DNA of 64,000 nt from JANMZO01 sp963763135 (GTDB lineage: Bacteria; Actinomycetota; Acidimicrobiia; Acidimicrobiales; JANYDT01). Below the pieces are notes generated by a model. It saw only the letters and a list, made by a program, of their open reading frames with translations. It made no database searches and had not been told where the DNA came from. This document shows positions 17,688-26,061 of the stretch, piece by piece. A program made the position numbers and the translations under genes. The stretch is taken from the NCBI GenBank assembly GCA_963763135.1, contig CAVXNJ010000001.1, positions 248,001 through 312,000 on the forward strand. The letters are read 5' to 3'. Position 1 is the first letter of the stretch, and each line of letters opens with the position of its first letter.

Positions 17688-18632
17688 TCAGGGGTAGGCC
17701 GACACCTTCGCCTCAAGCCACTCGATCACCGTGTGATCGGGTCGGGTGGAGGTCAGTCGGCCGAGTTGGCGGATACCTGTCGGGCTCGTCACGTTGACCT
17801 CGCTCAGGTACTCGCCGATGACATCGAGTCCCACGAGCCACAGGCCGTCGGCCCGCAACGACGGACCAATCGTTTCCACAATCCTTCGATCAGCGTCGTT
17901 GAGCTCAAAGTGGGTCACCGAGCCACCCACTCCGATGTTGGCCCGAAAGTCGCCACTTTGTGGCGTTCGAAGTATCGAACCGAGCACTTCGCCATCGAGC
18001 AGCAGAATTCGACGGTCGCCCTCATAAACCTCGGGAAGGAAGCGCTGGGCCATGACCTGGCGGCGACCCCGCTTGGTCAGCGTGTCAACGATGGCGAAGC
18101 GGTTGGGATCCCCCGGCATCAGAGCCTGAATGCCGCGTCCTCCGTGGCCATCGATCGGCTTGAGGACCGCACCCGCGTGTTCGTCGGCGAACGCCAGCAG
18201 TCGGGGTCGGTCGGCCGTCACAATCGTCGGGGGCATCAGTTCGGGGAAGCGGCAGCCGTAGAGCTTCTCGTTTGCGTCGCGCAGTCCGCGAGGGTCGTTC
18301 ATAACAAACGTCCTACCCCGGAGCGGTTCGAGCAGGAGCGTGAGCATCACGTACTCCTCGTCGACGGGTGGATCCGTTCGAACGATCACCGCATCGACGT
18401 CGGCGAGCGCGAGCTCTCGCGGATCGCCCAGCCTGATCGGCGGGTCGACTTCATCGGTCATCGTGGCCGGCCTGACCTTGGCGTAGACCTGACCGCCGAT
18501 CACGGACACATCGGACTCGAGACAGTGAAAAACCCGATGTCCACGCTCTTGCGAGGCAAGCATCAAGGCAAACGAGGTGTCGCCCACCCACTTGACGGAA
18601 CCAACGGGGTCCATGATCACAACGAAATCCAT
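17688..18632 (-). CDS. gshB: Glutathione synthetase
   Basis: Joins gamma-glutamylcysteine and glycine with ATP. The 314-residue protein aligns by eye along its length with E. coli GshB: VIMDPVGSVKWVGDTSFALM at the N-terminus, RTDPPVDEEYV, NDPRGLRDANEKLY, LKPIDGHGGRGI (ATP-grasp glycine loop), MAQRFLPEVYEGDRRILLLDGE, and GLDVIGEYLSEVNVTSPTGI with the metal ligands. The internal ATG is chosen because homologues begin at this point. No gshA neighbour is seen. Actinobacteria normally make mycothiol, so this gene is notable. Confidence 0.9.
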   Translation of the reverse strand: MDFVVIMDPVGSVKWVGDTSFALMLASQERGHRVFHCLESDVSVIGGQVYAKVRPATMTDEVDPPIRLGDPRELALADVDAVIVRTDPPVDEEYVMLTLLLEPLRGRTFVMNDPRGLRDANEKLYGCRFPELMPPTIVTADRPRLLAFADEHAGAVLKPIDGHGGRGIQALMPGDPNRFAIVDTLTKRGRRQVMAQRFLPEVYEGDRRILLLDGEVLGSILRTPQSGDFRANIGVGGSVTHFELNDADRRIVETIGPSLRADGLWLVGLDVIGEYLSEVNVTSPTGIRQLGRLTSTRPDHTVIEWLEAKVSAYP

Positions 18633-18698
18633 ACGCGTGCTTACCACCTTACGAGGGCCCAGCGAGGGAAATCCCAAACAAATCAGTTGGTCGACCTT

Positions 18699-18744
18699 TT
18701 GACATGCTCTATGCCAAATCCTTAGGGTTGTTTCAAGACAACCC
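18699..18744 (+). promoter_or_regulatory. Promoter and leader hairpin of DUF1330-like/DinB operon
   Basis: TTGACA (18699-18704), a 17-nt spacer and TTAGGG (18722-18727) form a plausible promoter. A 7-bp hairpin GGGTTGT/ACAACCC (18725-18744) follows and ends just before the GGGAGA ribosome site of the next gene, so it could influence translation. Confidence 0.5.
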
Positions 18745-18754
18745 AGGGAGAATC

Positions 18755-19588
18755 ATGGCAAGCAGCACAAACTCCGTTCGCTACGGACAGGTCAACCGCG
18801 ACTACGGGATGAAGCTGGCCACTACTGCGCCAGCCGATGACGGACCCGTGTGGATGGTGAACCTGATGAAGTACCGGGAAACGGCCGATTACGGCGACGA
18901 CCGTGAGGTCACGATAAGTGGACGAGAGGCCGACGACGAGTACGCCCCGACCGGTCCACTGAAGGCGATAGGTGCGCAAATCGTCTTCGTAGCCGATGTC
19001 GAGACTCAGCTCTTCGGTGCGGACCCCAAATGGGACCGGATCGCGGTGGTCAAATACCCGACGCGACGCTCGTTCATCGAGATGCAGTCGCGACCCGATT
19101 TCAAAGAAAAGCATGTTCACAAAGACGCCGGCATGGCTCAGACCATCGTGATGGGCACGCTGCCGATGGCATCGCCCCCACTTCCTCCTGACGCACCGGC
19201 TTGGGACGCCGTTCCGCACCCACCGACCGACGAAGACGGTTCGATCGTCGTGATGCACGTCCTTCGCTTCAACGAAGGAGCGGCGACGACAACCATGCGT
19301 TCCTACCAGGAGGCGGCTGCGATCACCGCGGTTCCTCACGGCGTTCGGATCGACGGTTGGTTCGAGGTCGAAGGCACGATCGTGGGCGACGGGCGGGAAT
19401 GGGACGAGGTCAGGTTCAACGCGTTCCCGAGCCGGGCGGCGTTCATGGACGTCCTGTCGGATCCGGCGCGGTTGGTCGCCCAAAAGGACTTCCGAGGGCC
19501 CGCGGTGGCCGACACCTATGCACTGCTGCTCCGACCGACGATCAACCGACTCGCCGAATCGACCGCTGCCACCCCGAAAGGCAACTAG
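18755..19588 (+). CDS. Hypothetical protein, tandem DUF1330/EthD-like domains
   Basis: A 277-residue protein with two similar alpha-beta halves: VWMVNLMKYRETADYG with FVADVETQLFG and RIAVVKYPTRRSFIEMQ, then IVVMHVLRFNEGAATTTM with WFEVEGTIVGDG and VRFNAFPSRAAFMDVL. This is the dimeric ferredoxin-like fold of DUF1330/EthD proteins, here apparently duplicated in one chain. Function is unknown; relatives sit with degradation genes. GGGAGA precedes the ATG. The stop is two bases before the DinB-like gene, so the pair is an operon. Confidence 0.7.
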   Translation: MASSTNSVRYGQVNRDYGMKLATTAPADDGPVWMVNLMKYRETADYGDDREVTISGREADDEYAPTGPLKAIGAQIVFVADVETQLFGADPKWDRIAVVKYPTRRSFIEMQSRPDFKEKHVHKDAGMAQTIVMGTLPMASPPLPPDAPAWDAVPHPPTDEDGSIVVMHVLRFNEGAATTTMRSYQEAAAITAVPHGVRIDGWFEVEGTIVGDGREWDEVRFNAFPSRAAFMDVLSDPARLVAQKDFRGPAVADTYALLLRPTINRLAESTAATPKGN

Positions 19589-19590
19589 TC

Positions 19591-20160
19591 ATGGAAAACG
19601 AACTCGTTCTGGATTCGCTTCGCCGGCGGATGAAGGCCATGCACTCGCTGTACTACGACGCGGTGTCAACCATGGATCTTGACCAGGTGAACCACTTCGA
19701 ACGCGATGGTGTCGTACCTATTGCGTTCTGTCTGTTTCATCTGACGAACATGATCGACGCGTCCTTCATGCTGATGACCGGAGCCCTGCCCCTGTGGACC
19801 GACGAGGTCGCGGCCCAGGTCCAGATGAGCATCAACGATCACGGTAAACACAAGACGGTCGATGAGATGGTCAATCAACGGATCGGCGACTACGAGGCGT
19901 TCAAGGCCTATCAACGGGCGGTTTTCGATCGAACCGAAGCATGGCTTGACAATCTCGACCCGTCTGAACTTTCGCGGGTCGTAATCGCACGTCCGTTTCC
20001 ACCACAGATCGCGTCGACGTTCAGCGCCCGCGTTGCCGGGCCCGATGGCTTGACGCTGCTCGATGCGGCGGAGTGCTGGATGTATCAGCACGGCCTGCGT
20101 CATATGGGGGAGATCGAGCTGGCCAGAGGTTTGGTCGGCCTCGGCGGCATGACGTCGTAA
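19591..20160 (+). CDS. DinB-like four-helix protein
   Basis: A 189-residue helical protein. The N-terminal helix (MENELVLDSLRRRMKAMHSL), CLFHLTNMIDASFMLM and the C-terminal YQHGLRHMGEIELARGL give the three-His pattern of the DinB/YfiT metal-binding bundle. Family members include thiol-dependent (mycothiol, bacillithiol) transferases and isomerases. Its place 1 kb from gshB on the other strand invites a thiol-transferase idea, which is only inference. Immediately downstream of the DUF1330-like gene. Confidence 0.72.
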   Translation: MENELVLDSLRRRMKAMHSLYYDAVSTMDLDQVNHFERDGVVPIAFCLFHLTNMIDASFMLMTGALPLWTDEVAAQVQMSINDHGKHKTVDEMVNQRIGDYEAFKAYQRAVFDRTEAWLDNLDPSELSRVVIARPFPPQIASTFSARVAGPDGLTLLDAAECWMYQHGLRHMGEIELARGLVGLGGMTS

Positions 20161-20510
20161 CCGCATAACTCGTAACCCGGTAGACGTTCCGGTGCGCGGT
20201 CCGGCCAAACATCTTGAATGGTTGGCCGTCCCGCTGGTACGAGGTGTACCAATAACAACGAATGCATGCCCAGAGCCGAATAGCGGATCTGTTTCGCCAG
20301 CATGTATTCGCTTCGGACGGTCCACGCAGAGCGGCCACCAAAGCCGTGCCCTGCGTGGACTACTCCCGACGGGTTGCTGAAATCATCCGGTACCACGGTA
20401 CCACCGAGGTACCACGAGAAGACGAAAACGTGAACTTCCCCGCGGGACTCTGATGGGACCTGCGTACTCCACGATAACGGTGTCAACCACACCAGTACCG
20501 AGGAGTCGTC
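20161..20510. other. Intergenic region with hairpin and GGTACCAC repeats
   Basis: No credible gene. A 7-bp stem CGGCCAA/TTGGCCG (20202-20228) is a likely terminator of the DinB operon. A small palindrome TGGTAC-N5-GTACCA follows near 20235-20251. Three copies of GGTACCAC occur at 20389, 20397 and 20408, about 100 bp before the small peptide gene, and look like regulator sites. The last 30 bases hold the peptide's ribosome site. Confidence 0.6.
20389..20415 (+). promoter_or_regulatory. Triple GGTACCAC motif
   Basis: Exact copies at 20389-20396, 20397-20404 and 20408-20415. The core GGTACC is itself palindromic. Possible operator upstream of the 43-residue peptide gene, near a SARP-like regulator gene. 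Confidence 0.5.
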
Positions 20511-20642
20511 ATGATCAAGACCACCGCAAAGCGTCGTATTGCTGCCATCGTTCTCGCGGTTTCGGCCACCATCGCCGGGGCGAGCATTGTAGCCGGCGCC
20601 AGCCCGGTCCAGCCATCAGCCAACGGCGTATTCATGGACTGA
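20511..20642 (+). CDS. 43-residue secreted or membrane peptide
   Basis: A short ORF with strong start signals: GAGGAG five bases before the ATG. It encodes MIKTTAKRRIAAIVLAVSAT followed by a small hydrophobic and Ala/Gly-rich segment and the tail SPVQPSANGVFMD. The lysine/arginine head plus hydrophobic core is a classic signal peptide with a possible cleavage near ASIVAGA-SP, leaving a peptide of about 14 residues. A terminator hairpin begins at its stop codon, which supports a real transcript. It faces the SARP-like regulator gene. The role is unknown; a signalling or bacteriocin-like peptide is only a possibility. Confidence 0.6.
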   Translation: MIKTTAKRRIAAIVLAVSATIAGASIVAGASPVQPSANGVFMD

Positions 20643-20657
20643 GAGCCTTCGGCTCTC
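20641..20657 (+). terminator. Hairpin at the peptide stop codon
   Basis: A 7-bp stem GAGAGCC/GGCTCTC with TTC loop, overlapping the TGA of the small peptide gene. Confidence 0.6.
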
Positions 20658-20685
20658 GGCCGTTGCCTCCCTCAGGAGTCGCTCC

Positions 20686-23379
20686 TCAGGACGTGCACAC
20701 GGCTTCCAAGTTGCTCACGCGCAAGGAAGTTTCCGTTAGCCATGGCCGGAGGGTGTCCGATGCGGACGCCCTGACCAGGTCCAGCAGCGCGAACGCGCGT
20801 GCCTGAAGATACGTTCGAGACTCCTCGATCCAGTCCTCGTAGAGATCCATCGGAAGCAGCGCGCCGCGGTACACGTCGAGCGCCGCGCACGCAGCAGTGA
20901 ATGCCTCGGGCGAGTGCGAAGCAGACGAGACCATCGCTTTTCGGGCGCGCTGGTCGAACTCATTGACGTCGAGAAACACGTTCATGCCGAAGGCGATCGA
21001 CTGATCCGACCGGACCACCGTTCCTTCCCCAACTTCTTTTCTCAGGCGGCTGAGGACATTCTTCAGACGACGGCGTCCGGTGTCGACATCGACATCGGGC
21101 CACAGCTGATCGATCGCGATCTCCACCGGTACACATCCGCCGCGTACCGACAGCAGCTTCAGCAGTGTGGCCACGTGACCGGGCGAGGGCGTGATCACGT
21201 CGTCGTAGCGTCGGATGACAAACCCGCCCAGAACCTCCACAGACACCGGCGCAATCGGATGTGACGCTCTCGAGCGGGAACGCGGCACAGGGTTCTGCGG
21301 TGACGGGCCGTGAATCACACTCTCGGATTCGGGTTTGCGAGCCCATAGTTCCGGGGCCAGAAGCCGCGGCCATTTCGTGTCGCCCACGACGTCGGCTTCA
21401 AGTTCCACCATGTTGAGCAGGTCGGGTTCAACACTGCCGTTGCAGCGATGCGCCGCGAAGGCGACATGGAGCAGAACCCGCCAGCGCAACGACGGCGGAA
21501 TGATTCCATCGGCCAGAGCCGATTCGACCTTCGCCTGAACCGACGGAAAGTCGTCAGTTGCGGCGGAAACGGCGATCCCCGCCATGGTGATCATCCGAGG
21601 AGTGTTCTGCGGGTGCCGAACGGATTGATCGAACAACGTTCGTGCGGCGTCGACCAGGCCAACCCGGGCATGCGCTTCAGCCGATTCGGCGAGAAATGCC
21701 GCTCCCGTGCGGTCGTCGCGAAACCCTTCCAGCAGGCGACCGGCCCGCTCAAAGTGGGTAACGACCGACGCCGGATCTCGACGCCAAGACGAAGCGACCA
21801 TCCGCGACCATTGCACGTAGCCGCGTGGCCACTCGAGAGATCCGCCCGCGGCGAGGCCTTCGAGCTCAGCGTCGTAGCGTTCAAAGGTGCCGAGGTCGCC
21901 GGACAACGCAGCGACCCGACCCAACAACGCAACGACCAGGAGCCGGTTCGTCGCCTGCCCGCCCGCCAGGTCCATGGATCGTTCGAGGACGCGGCGCACG
22001 TCGAGAAAACGGCCCAGCTCGCTGAGCGTCATTGACGCTAGGAGGCGAAGGGTACGTGCTGCGAAATGGGTTTCCCCGAGGCTCTCCCATTGCCGGGCCG
22101 CAAGGAGAAGAGCGGTTTCGGATTCGCAGATCTGCGACAGGTTCTCGCTCATGGCGAGGCACATGCCCTTGGCGGTTTGGAGCATTGCGCGGGTCGCGAA
22201 CTCCTTGGTTGGCACGGTGAGCAACAGCTTTTCGATCCGCTCCAGCAGTTCCGGCGTCGGGTTGTCTGAGGCGACATGGAAGCTGTATTCGGCTTCGGCT
22301 TCCCAGGCGAACTCCTGACCGAGGTCCTGGCTCAGCAGCTCCTCGAGAATCGCGATTGCCTCACCAGGATTGCCCATGCGCCGCACGATCCGGGCCTGTT
22401 GAAGCCGAAGCTCCGGCCACTGATCGATGACGTCTTCGAGCATCGACAGGACCCCGATGAAATCGATGGGGTTGACCGTTTCGAGATCCCGACGTTTCAG
22501 GTCTTTGACAACCAGGGCGGCCTCGTCGTGTTGGCCGATGCTGAGGAGCAGCCGGGTGGCCTGCATTGCGGCGTCGCAGGCCAACAGTGACGGGATGATC
22601 CGCTTCACGGTGGTCGAATCAGACGGGTGCTGCGACCTGAAGTACTCGCCCACGACGGGGAAGAATTCGAGGCGACCTTCGGAGTTGGATACCAGCGGGA
22701 GCCCGAGGTTGCGAACGCGGGCGAGGAACTCCGAACCGCCGGCGTCGACGGCACTCGCTTCAGGGAATGTCCGGACGTGCGCGAGCGTGGACAGGGTAAT
22801 CACTTCATCGCGTGAGAGCGGGCGCACGATCGGGCGCAGGACGCGTCCGACCGCCTCATTTTTGTCGGTGCGCTCTACGGCTTTGCCGAGAACTTCGCTC
22901 GCGAGCAGCTTCGCGCCCTGCAGCGACTCCAGATGGGTGTTGACGAGCAGCGGCCAACCGCCGGTGGCGGGTAGGAGAATGTGCGACAGCTTTTGCCCGA
23001 GTTCTGCACCAAAACACGACTCCGCCAACTGCGCGATCTCGTCAATGTCGTAGACCAATGCGCTGTAATCGAGGAAAAGTACGTCGGGATGGTCGGCGAT
23101 ATCTTCTAAAGGCTCGAGCGTTCGACTCGAAAGCACGAGCGGAATATGTTCCGAAATCGCTGCGCCGAGTGAGGGTGGAATCCCGAAGGCCGAATCCACA
23201 ATAAGTTCAATTTCGTGGTGCAACCACGAGACGTCTGGACGGGCGACGTAGCCTGCCTGTTCGCGGAGCACTCCAAGTAACGAACTCTTACCGAATCCTC
23301 GCGGCGCGACGATGACAACCGGCCCGCTGTGCTCCTGAATTCGAGCGACGAGCTTTGTGCGTGGCAAGCGCAGTGGCAT
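20686..23379 (-). CDS. SARP-type regulator with N-terminal ATPase and C-terminal BTAD
   Basis: An 897-residue regulator. The N-terminus has a P-loop (VIVAPRGFGKSSLL) and a MalT-like STAND ATPase region, the middle is a long helical repeat (TPR-like) segment, and the C-terminus has an OmpR-type winged helix (VEVLGGFVIRRYDD, then GRRRLKNVLSRLRKEVGEG) followed by a BTAD domain (EFTAACAALDVYRGALLPMD is the local pattern with minor differences, ending in EESRTYLQARAFALLDLV). SARPs activate gene clusters, often secondary metabolism. I prefer this ATG over a GTG 21 bases upstream because AAAGGAGC overlaps that GTG. Target genes are not evident; the facing 43-residue peptide gene is a candidate. Confidence 0.82.
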   Translation of the reverse strand: MPLRLPRTKLVARIQEHSGPVVIVAPRGFGKSSLLGVLREQAGYVARPDVSWLHHEIELIVDSAFGIPPSLGAAISEHIPLVLSSRTLEPLEDIADHPDVLFLDYSALVYDIDEIAQLAESCFGAELGQKLSHILLPATGGWPLLVNTHLESLQGAKLLASEVLGKAVERTDKNEAVGRVLRPIVRPLSRDEVITLSTLAHVRTFPEASAVDAGGSEFLARVRNLGLPLVSNSEGRLEFFPVVGEYFRSQHPSDSTTVKRIIPSLLACDAAMQATRLLLSIGQHDEAALVVKDLKRRDLETVNPIDFIGVLSMLEDVIDQWPELRLQQARIVRRMGNPGEAIAILEELLSQDLGQEFAWEAEAEYSFHVASDNPTPELLERIEKLLLTVPTKEFATRAMLQTAKGMCLAMSENLSQICESETALLLAARQWESLGETHFAARTLRLLASMTLSELGRFLDVRRVLERSMDLAGGQATNRLLVVALLGRVAALSGDLGTFERYDAELEGLAAGGSLEWPRGYVQWSRMVASSWRRDPASVVTHFERAGRLLEGFRDDRTGAAFLAESAEAHARVGLVDAARTLFDQSVRHPQNTPRMITMAGIAVSAATDDFPSVQAKVESALADGIIPPSLRWRVLLHVAFAAHRCNGSVEPDLLNMVELEADVVGDTKWPRLLAPELWARKPESESVIHGPSPQNPVPRSRSRASHPIAPVSVEVLGGFVIRRYDDVITPSPGHVATLLKLLSVRGGCVPVEIAIDQLWPDVDVDTGRRRLKNVLSRLRKEVGEGTVVRSDQSIAFGMNVFLDVNEFDQRARKAMVSSASHSPEAFTAACAALDVYRGALLPMDLYEDWIEESRTYLQARAFALLDLVRASASDTLRPWLTETSLRVSNLEAVCTS

Positions 23380-23593
23380 ATCGGAACTTGCTCCTTTCAC
23401 ATCTTCTGGCCTGACCGTCGGACTATCTCGAATGCTGTAACCCAGTCGTTTCCGGTTGGGTCTGATGTAGCAGTTCCGCCACGGTACCAGAACAGGGGAA
23501 ATTCACTTCGATGCGTAAAGTTTTCGGAGCACCGAGCGCTGATGCTCCGCGCAGAGGTCGGTTACAACGTCCGTACGCAGGCGTTTCGTTCGA

Positions 23594-23599
23594 TAAGGT
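23594..23599 (+). promoter_or_regulatory. -10 box, leaderless type
   Basis: TAAGGT lies six bases before the ATG of the zinc-ribbon protein. Confidence 0.45.
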
Positions 23600-23605
23600 T
23601 CGGCG

Positions 23606-24082
23606 ATGGCCGAAACTCCAGCGACCCCTGAGCCCTCCGTTTCCGGAGCCACTTCCCACTCCCCAACCACCGGCCGTCCCGACCTCACGGAGCTGGTCGA
23701 CTACGTCACCGAGTTCGGCAGCGCGGCCGGGGATCCGGCAGATCACATCGTGGAAGTGGTGTGCCGGAAATGCTCCGGAACCACGTTCTGGATGGAATGC
23801 AGCGAAGAAGACGGGGTCGCCCGACGCACATGCACCTCATGCCACCACATGGCGTATATCGGTGACAGCGAGGAACTTTGGGCGGAGGCCGATTCCGGCG
23901 ACGCGATGTGCCCATGCGGAAAGAAGATCTTCCGGCTGGCGGTCGGTTACTGCCTTGATCCGAACGGTGAAGTCACGTGGATGATCGTGGGAGCACGCTG
24001 CGAATCGTGTGGCAACGTCGGCGTCTATGCCGACTGGTCGATCGACTACGAGCCGTCAACGGGTTTGCTGGCGCAGAACTGA
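23606..24082 (+). CDS. Zinc-ribbon hypothetical protein
   Basis: A 158-residue acidic protein. After a Pro/Ser/Thr-rich N-terminal 30 residues it has paired cysteines: CRKC and CTSC in the first half, then CPCG and CESC in the second, enough for two zinc ribbons. The region between reads as beta strands (TFWMECSEEDGVARRTC, IFRLAVGYCLDPNGEVTW). No known family is recognised and no DNA-binding role is shown. The start is supported by a TAAGGT box six bases upstream. Convergent with the oxygenase gene; a weak GGCGG/CCGCC hairpin lies in the 41-bp gap. Confidence 0.65.
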   Translation: MAETPATPEPSVSGATSHSPTTGRPDLTELVDYVTEFGSAAGDPADHIVEVVCRKCSGTTFWMECSEEDGVARRTCTSCHHMAYIGDSEELWAEADSGDAMCPCGKKIFRLAVGYCLDPNGEVTWMIVGARCESCGNVGVYADWSIDYEPSTGLLAQN

Positions 24083-24123
24083 GGGCGGCGCTTTAAGGTA
24101 AACCGCCGTTGCTGGGGCTTTCG

Positions 24124-25287
24124 TCAGTCGGCGCGCAACCGATCGAGGACGGTCATCCGGCTTACCAGTTCGTCACGTTCGATGTAGCAGCTCTGGAGGT
24201 GACGTGCCCCTCCGCTCGAAAAGCCGGTCCGGCCGTGCAATACACGGTGATTGTCGACGATGTACATGTCGCCGGCACCCATTGGGATGCACACCCGGTA
24301 GCGGTCGCTCTCGCGCTTCGCACCGAAAGTCAGGTACGCGTCGTAGAAGGCCTCCATGAGGCCCGGGGGAAGCCGGAACGGAAGCGCAGAATGGTTCGAG
24401 TAGCGAACGGCTTTGAGCGAACCATCGGCCCGTAGGGTGAGGACCGGGTCGCTTGCGTGGTGCTCGGCGGTGTCGTCGGCAAAGTGGAAATCAAGGATGG
24501 TGCTCGTCAGTAGTTGGAATTGCTCAGGGAATTCGACCCGCATGTCTTCGGCGATCTTGAAACCGTCGACGAGGGTCGACTCACCGCCGCTCGCGTCAGC
24601 CCGCAGGAAGTGCTGGAGCTGGATGGTCGGCGCAGGATCCCGATACCCCTCGTCGGTGTGGGTCACCAGGGGCAGGTTGGTATACGCGAGCGAGTTGGGA
24701 TCGTCCATGGAAACCACGTCGAAAAGCGTTCCCCAACTGGTCGAACGAACTTCACCGAGCAGAGCCCCGACCTCCAGGACGGTGCCCGGTTCGCAGGGCA
24801 CCCCGTGGAGAAGCCCCACGCCGTATGCCAGATAATTCTTGAGGAAATCGCGACGAATTCTTGAATCGGCGACGAGCGCCGGATAGTCGGCCGTTGGCAG
24901 CGAACCCAGGTCGCTGGAATCCCACAACGTGAGCGCAGGACGCCGATAGGTCGCGCCGTTCGAGTAGTCGTTGTCACGTAGCCACTGCGCCGAGAAGGTG
25001 CTGACGTGACCGTCGTGGGCCCACGTCAGTTCGACTTCGCCGGCGGGCGTGACATGCGCGGCGGCCGGCCGCACATCGCGGGGAATCGACGATGTCTCCA
25101 CTGTGCGGTGCCACGTGGTCGCGTGGAGCAACTCCGGAGAATTGTCGCGGAGCCAGAAGTACAGATACTCACTTGACGCTCCATCGACCCAGTCAATATG
25201 AAGGAACTTGTCAGACAAATTCACACGGTTGATGCCAACCGATGTGGATGCTCCGGTGGTCGCCGTATTCACGTTATTCATATTCAT
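24124..25287 (-). CDS. Gamma-butyrobetaine hydroxylase-like 2OG-Fe(II) dioxygenase
   Basis: A 387-residue enzyme of the TauD/TfdA fold with the extra N-terminal GBBH domain (about residues 25-110: LHIDWVDGASSEYLYFWLRD). The iron ligands are in LVTHTDEGYRDPAP (HxD) and VDNHRVLHGRTGF (distal His, followed by the Arg that binds 2-oxoglutarate). Relatives hydroxylate gamma-butyrobetaine or trimethyllysine in carnitine metabolism. Here the partners are an aldolase and a hydroxyacid dehydrogenase, so the substrate may be a different betaine or acid. It starts nine bases after the aldolase gene: third gene of the operon. Confidence 0.85.
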   Translation of the reverse strand: MNMNNVNTATTGASTSVGINRVNLSDKFLHIDWVDGASSEYLYFWLRDNSPELLHATTWHRTVETSSIPRDVRPAAAHVTPAGEVELTWAHDGHVSTFSAQWLRDNDYSNGATYRRPALTLWDSSDLGSLPTADYPALVADSRIRRDFLKNYLAYGVGLLHGVPCEPGTVLEVGALLGEVRSTSWGTLFDVVSMDDPNSLAYTNLPLVTHTDEGYRDPAPTIQLQHFLRADASGGESTLVDGFKIAEDMRVEFPEQFQLLTSTILDFHFADDTAEHHASDPVLTLRADGSLKAVRYSNHSALPFRLPPGLMEAFYDAYLTFGAKRESDRYRVCIPMGAGDMYIVDNHRVLHGRTGFSSGGARHLQSCYIERDELVSRMTVLDRLRAD

Positions 25288-25296
25288 CTCGGTTAC

Positions 25297-26061
25297 TCAG
25301 CTCGCGTAGTCGGGTGATTCCGCGTCGAGGATTCGACACAATTCGTCAAAGTGGAGCTTGGCGACGTCGGGATATTCAAGCCATTGCTTACATGCGAGTG
25401 CCGCGGTCTCGTCGGGAACCAGCGACAACGGCCGCCCGGTCGAGAGTGCGAGCACCTGAAGTTGGGCGGCCTTCTCGAGGTAGTAGAGCTCGTCGAACGC
25501 CTCGGCGATGCTCGAACCGACAACCATCACGCCGTGGTTCCCGAGGAACAGCACACTCTTGTTCTCGCCCAATAGTGACGCGACCCGCTCACCTTCGGTG
25601 TCGTCGAGCGCCATCCCGGCGTAGTGACGGTCATAGGCGATGCGGTCGTAAAACCGGCACACGTTCTGGTCGAGCATCAGAAACTCGAAATCAGCCAGGC
25701 ACGCGAGAGCTGTCGCGTAGGGCATGTGCGTGTGCAGAACGCAACGGGCCCTCGGTACGTGACGGTGCAGGTGCGAGTGGAGGTACCACGCCGTCGGATC
25801 GGCGTTGGGGTGCTGCTCGCGTGTTGATGCCACGTCGATGTGAAGCAACTCACTTGCCCGCATCTGCGAGAAGTGTCGACCCTTGGGGTTCAGGAGGAAC
25901 GTGGAGCCGTCGTCGGCGACCGCGGCACTGAAGTGGTTCGCTGTCGCCTCGTGAAAATTGAGCCGAGCGGCCCATCGAAACGCCGCGGCCAGTTCGCGTC
26001 GGGTGATCGCTTCAAGCGCAGCCGGGGAGCCGTTCAGATGGTCGAGGTTGTTCGTGTTCAC
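25297..26061 (-). CDS. Class II aldolase/adducin-family protein
   Basis: A 254-residue class II aldolase-fold protein. The zinc site shows LHSHLHRHVPRARCVLHTHMPY, i.e. HxH plus a later His, and a third His in FLGNHGVMVVG. A role in aldol cleavage or decarboxylation of a hydroxylated acid is likely. The GTG start overlaps the stop of the upstream dehydrogenase gene (GTGA), and CGGAGGAA precedes it, so translation is coupled. The frame is open far upstream, but that part lies inside the dehydrogenase gene and is not real protein. Confidence 0.85.
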   Translation of the reverse strand: MNTNNLDHLNGSPAALEAITRRELAAAFRWAARLNFHEATANHFSAAVADDGSTFLLNPKGRHFSQMRASELLHIDVASTREQHPNADPTAWYLHSHLHRHVPRARCVLHTHMPYATALACLADFEFLMLDQNVCRFYDRIAYDRHYAGMALDDTEGERVASLLGENKSVLFLGNHGVMVVGSSIAEAFDELYYLEKAAQLQVLALSTGRPLSLVPDETAALACKQWLEYPDVAKLHFDELCRILDAESPDYAS

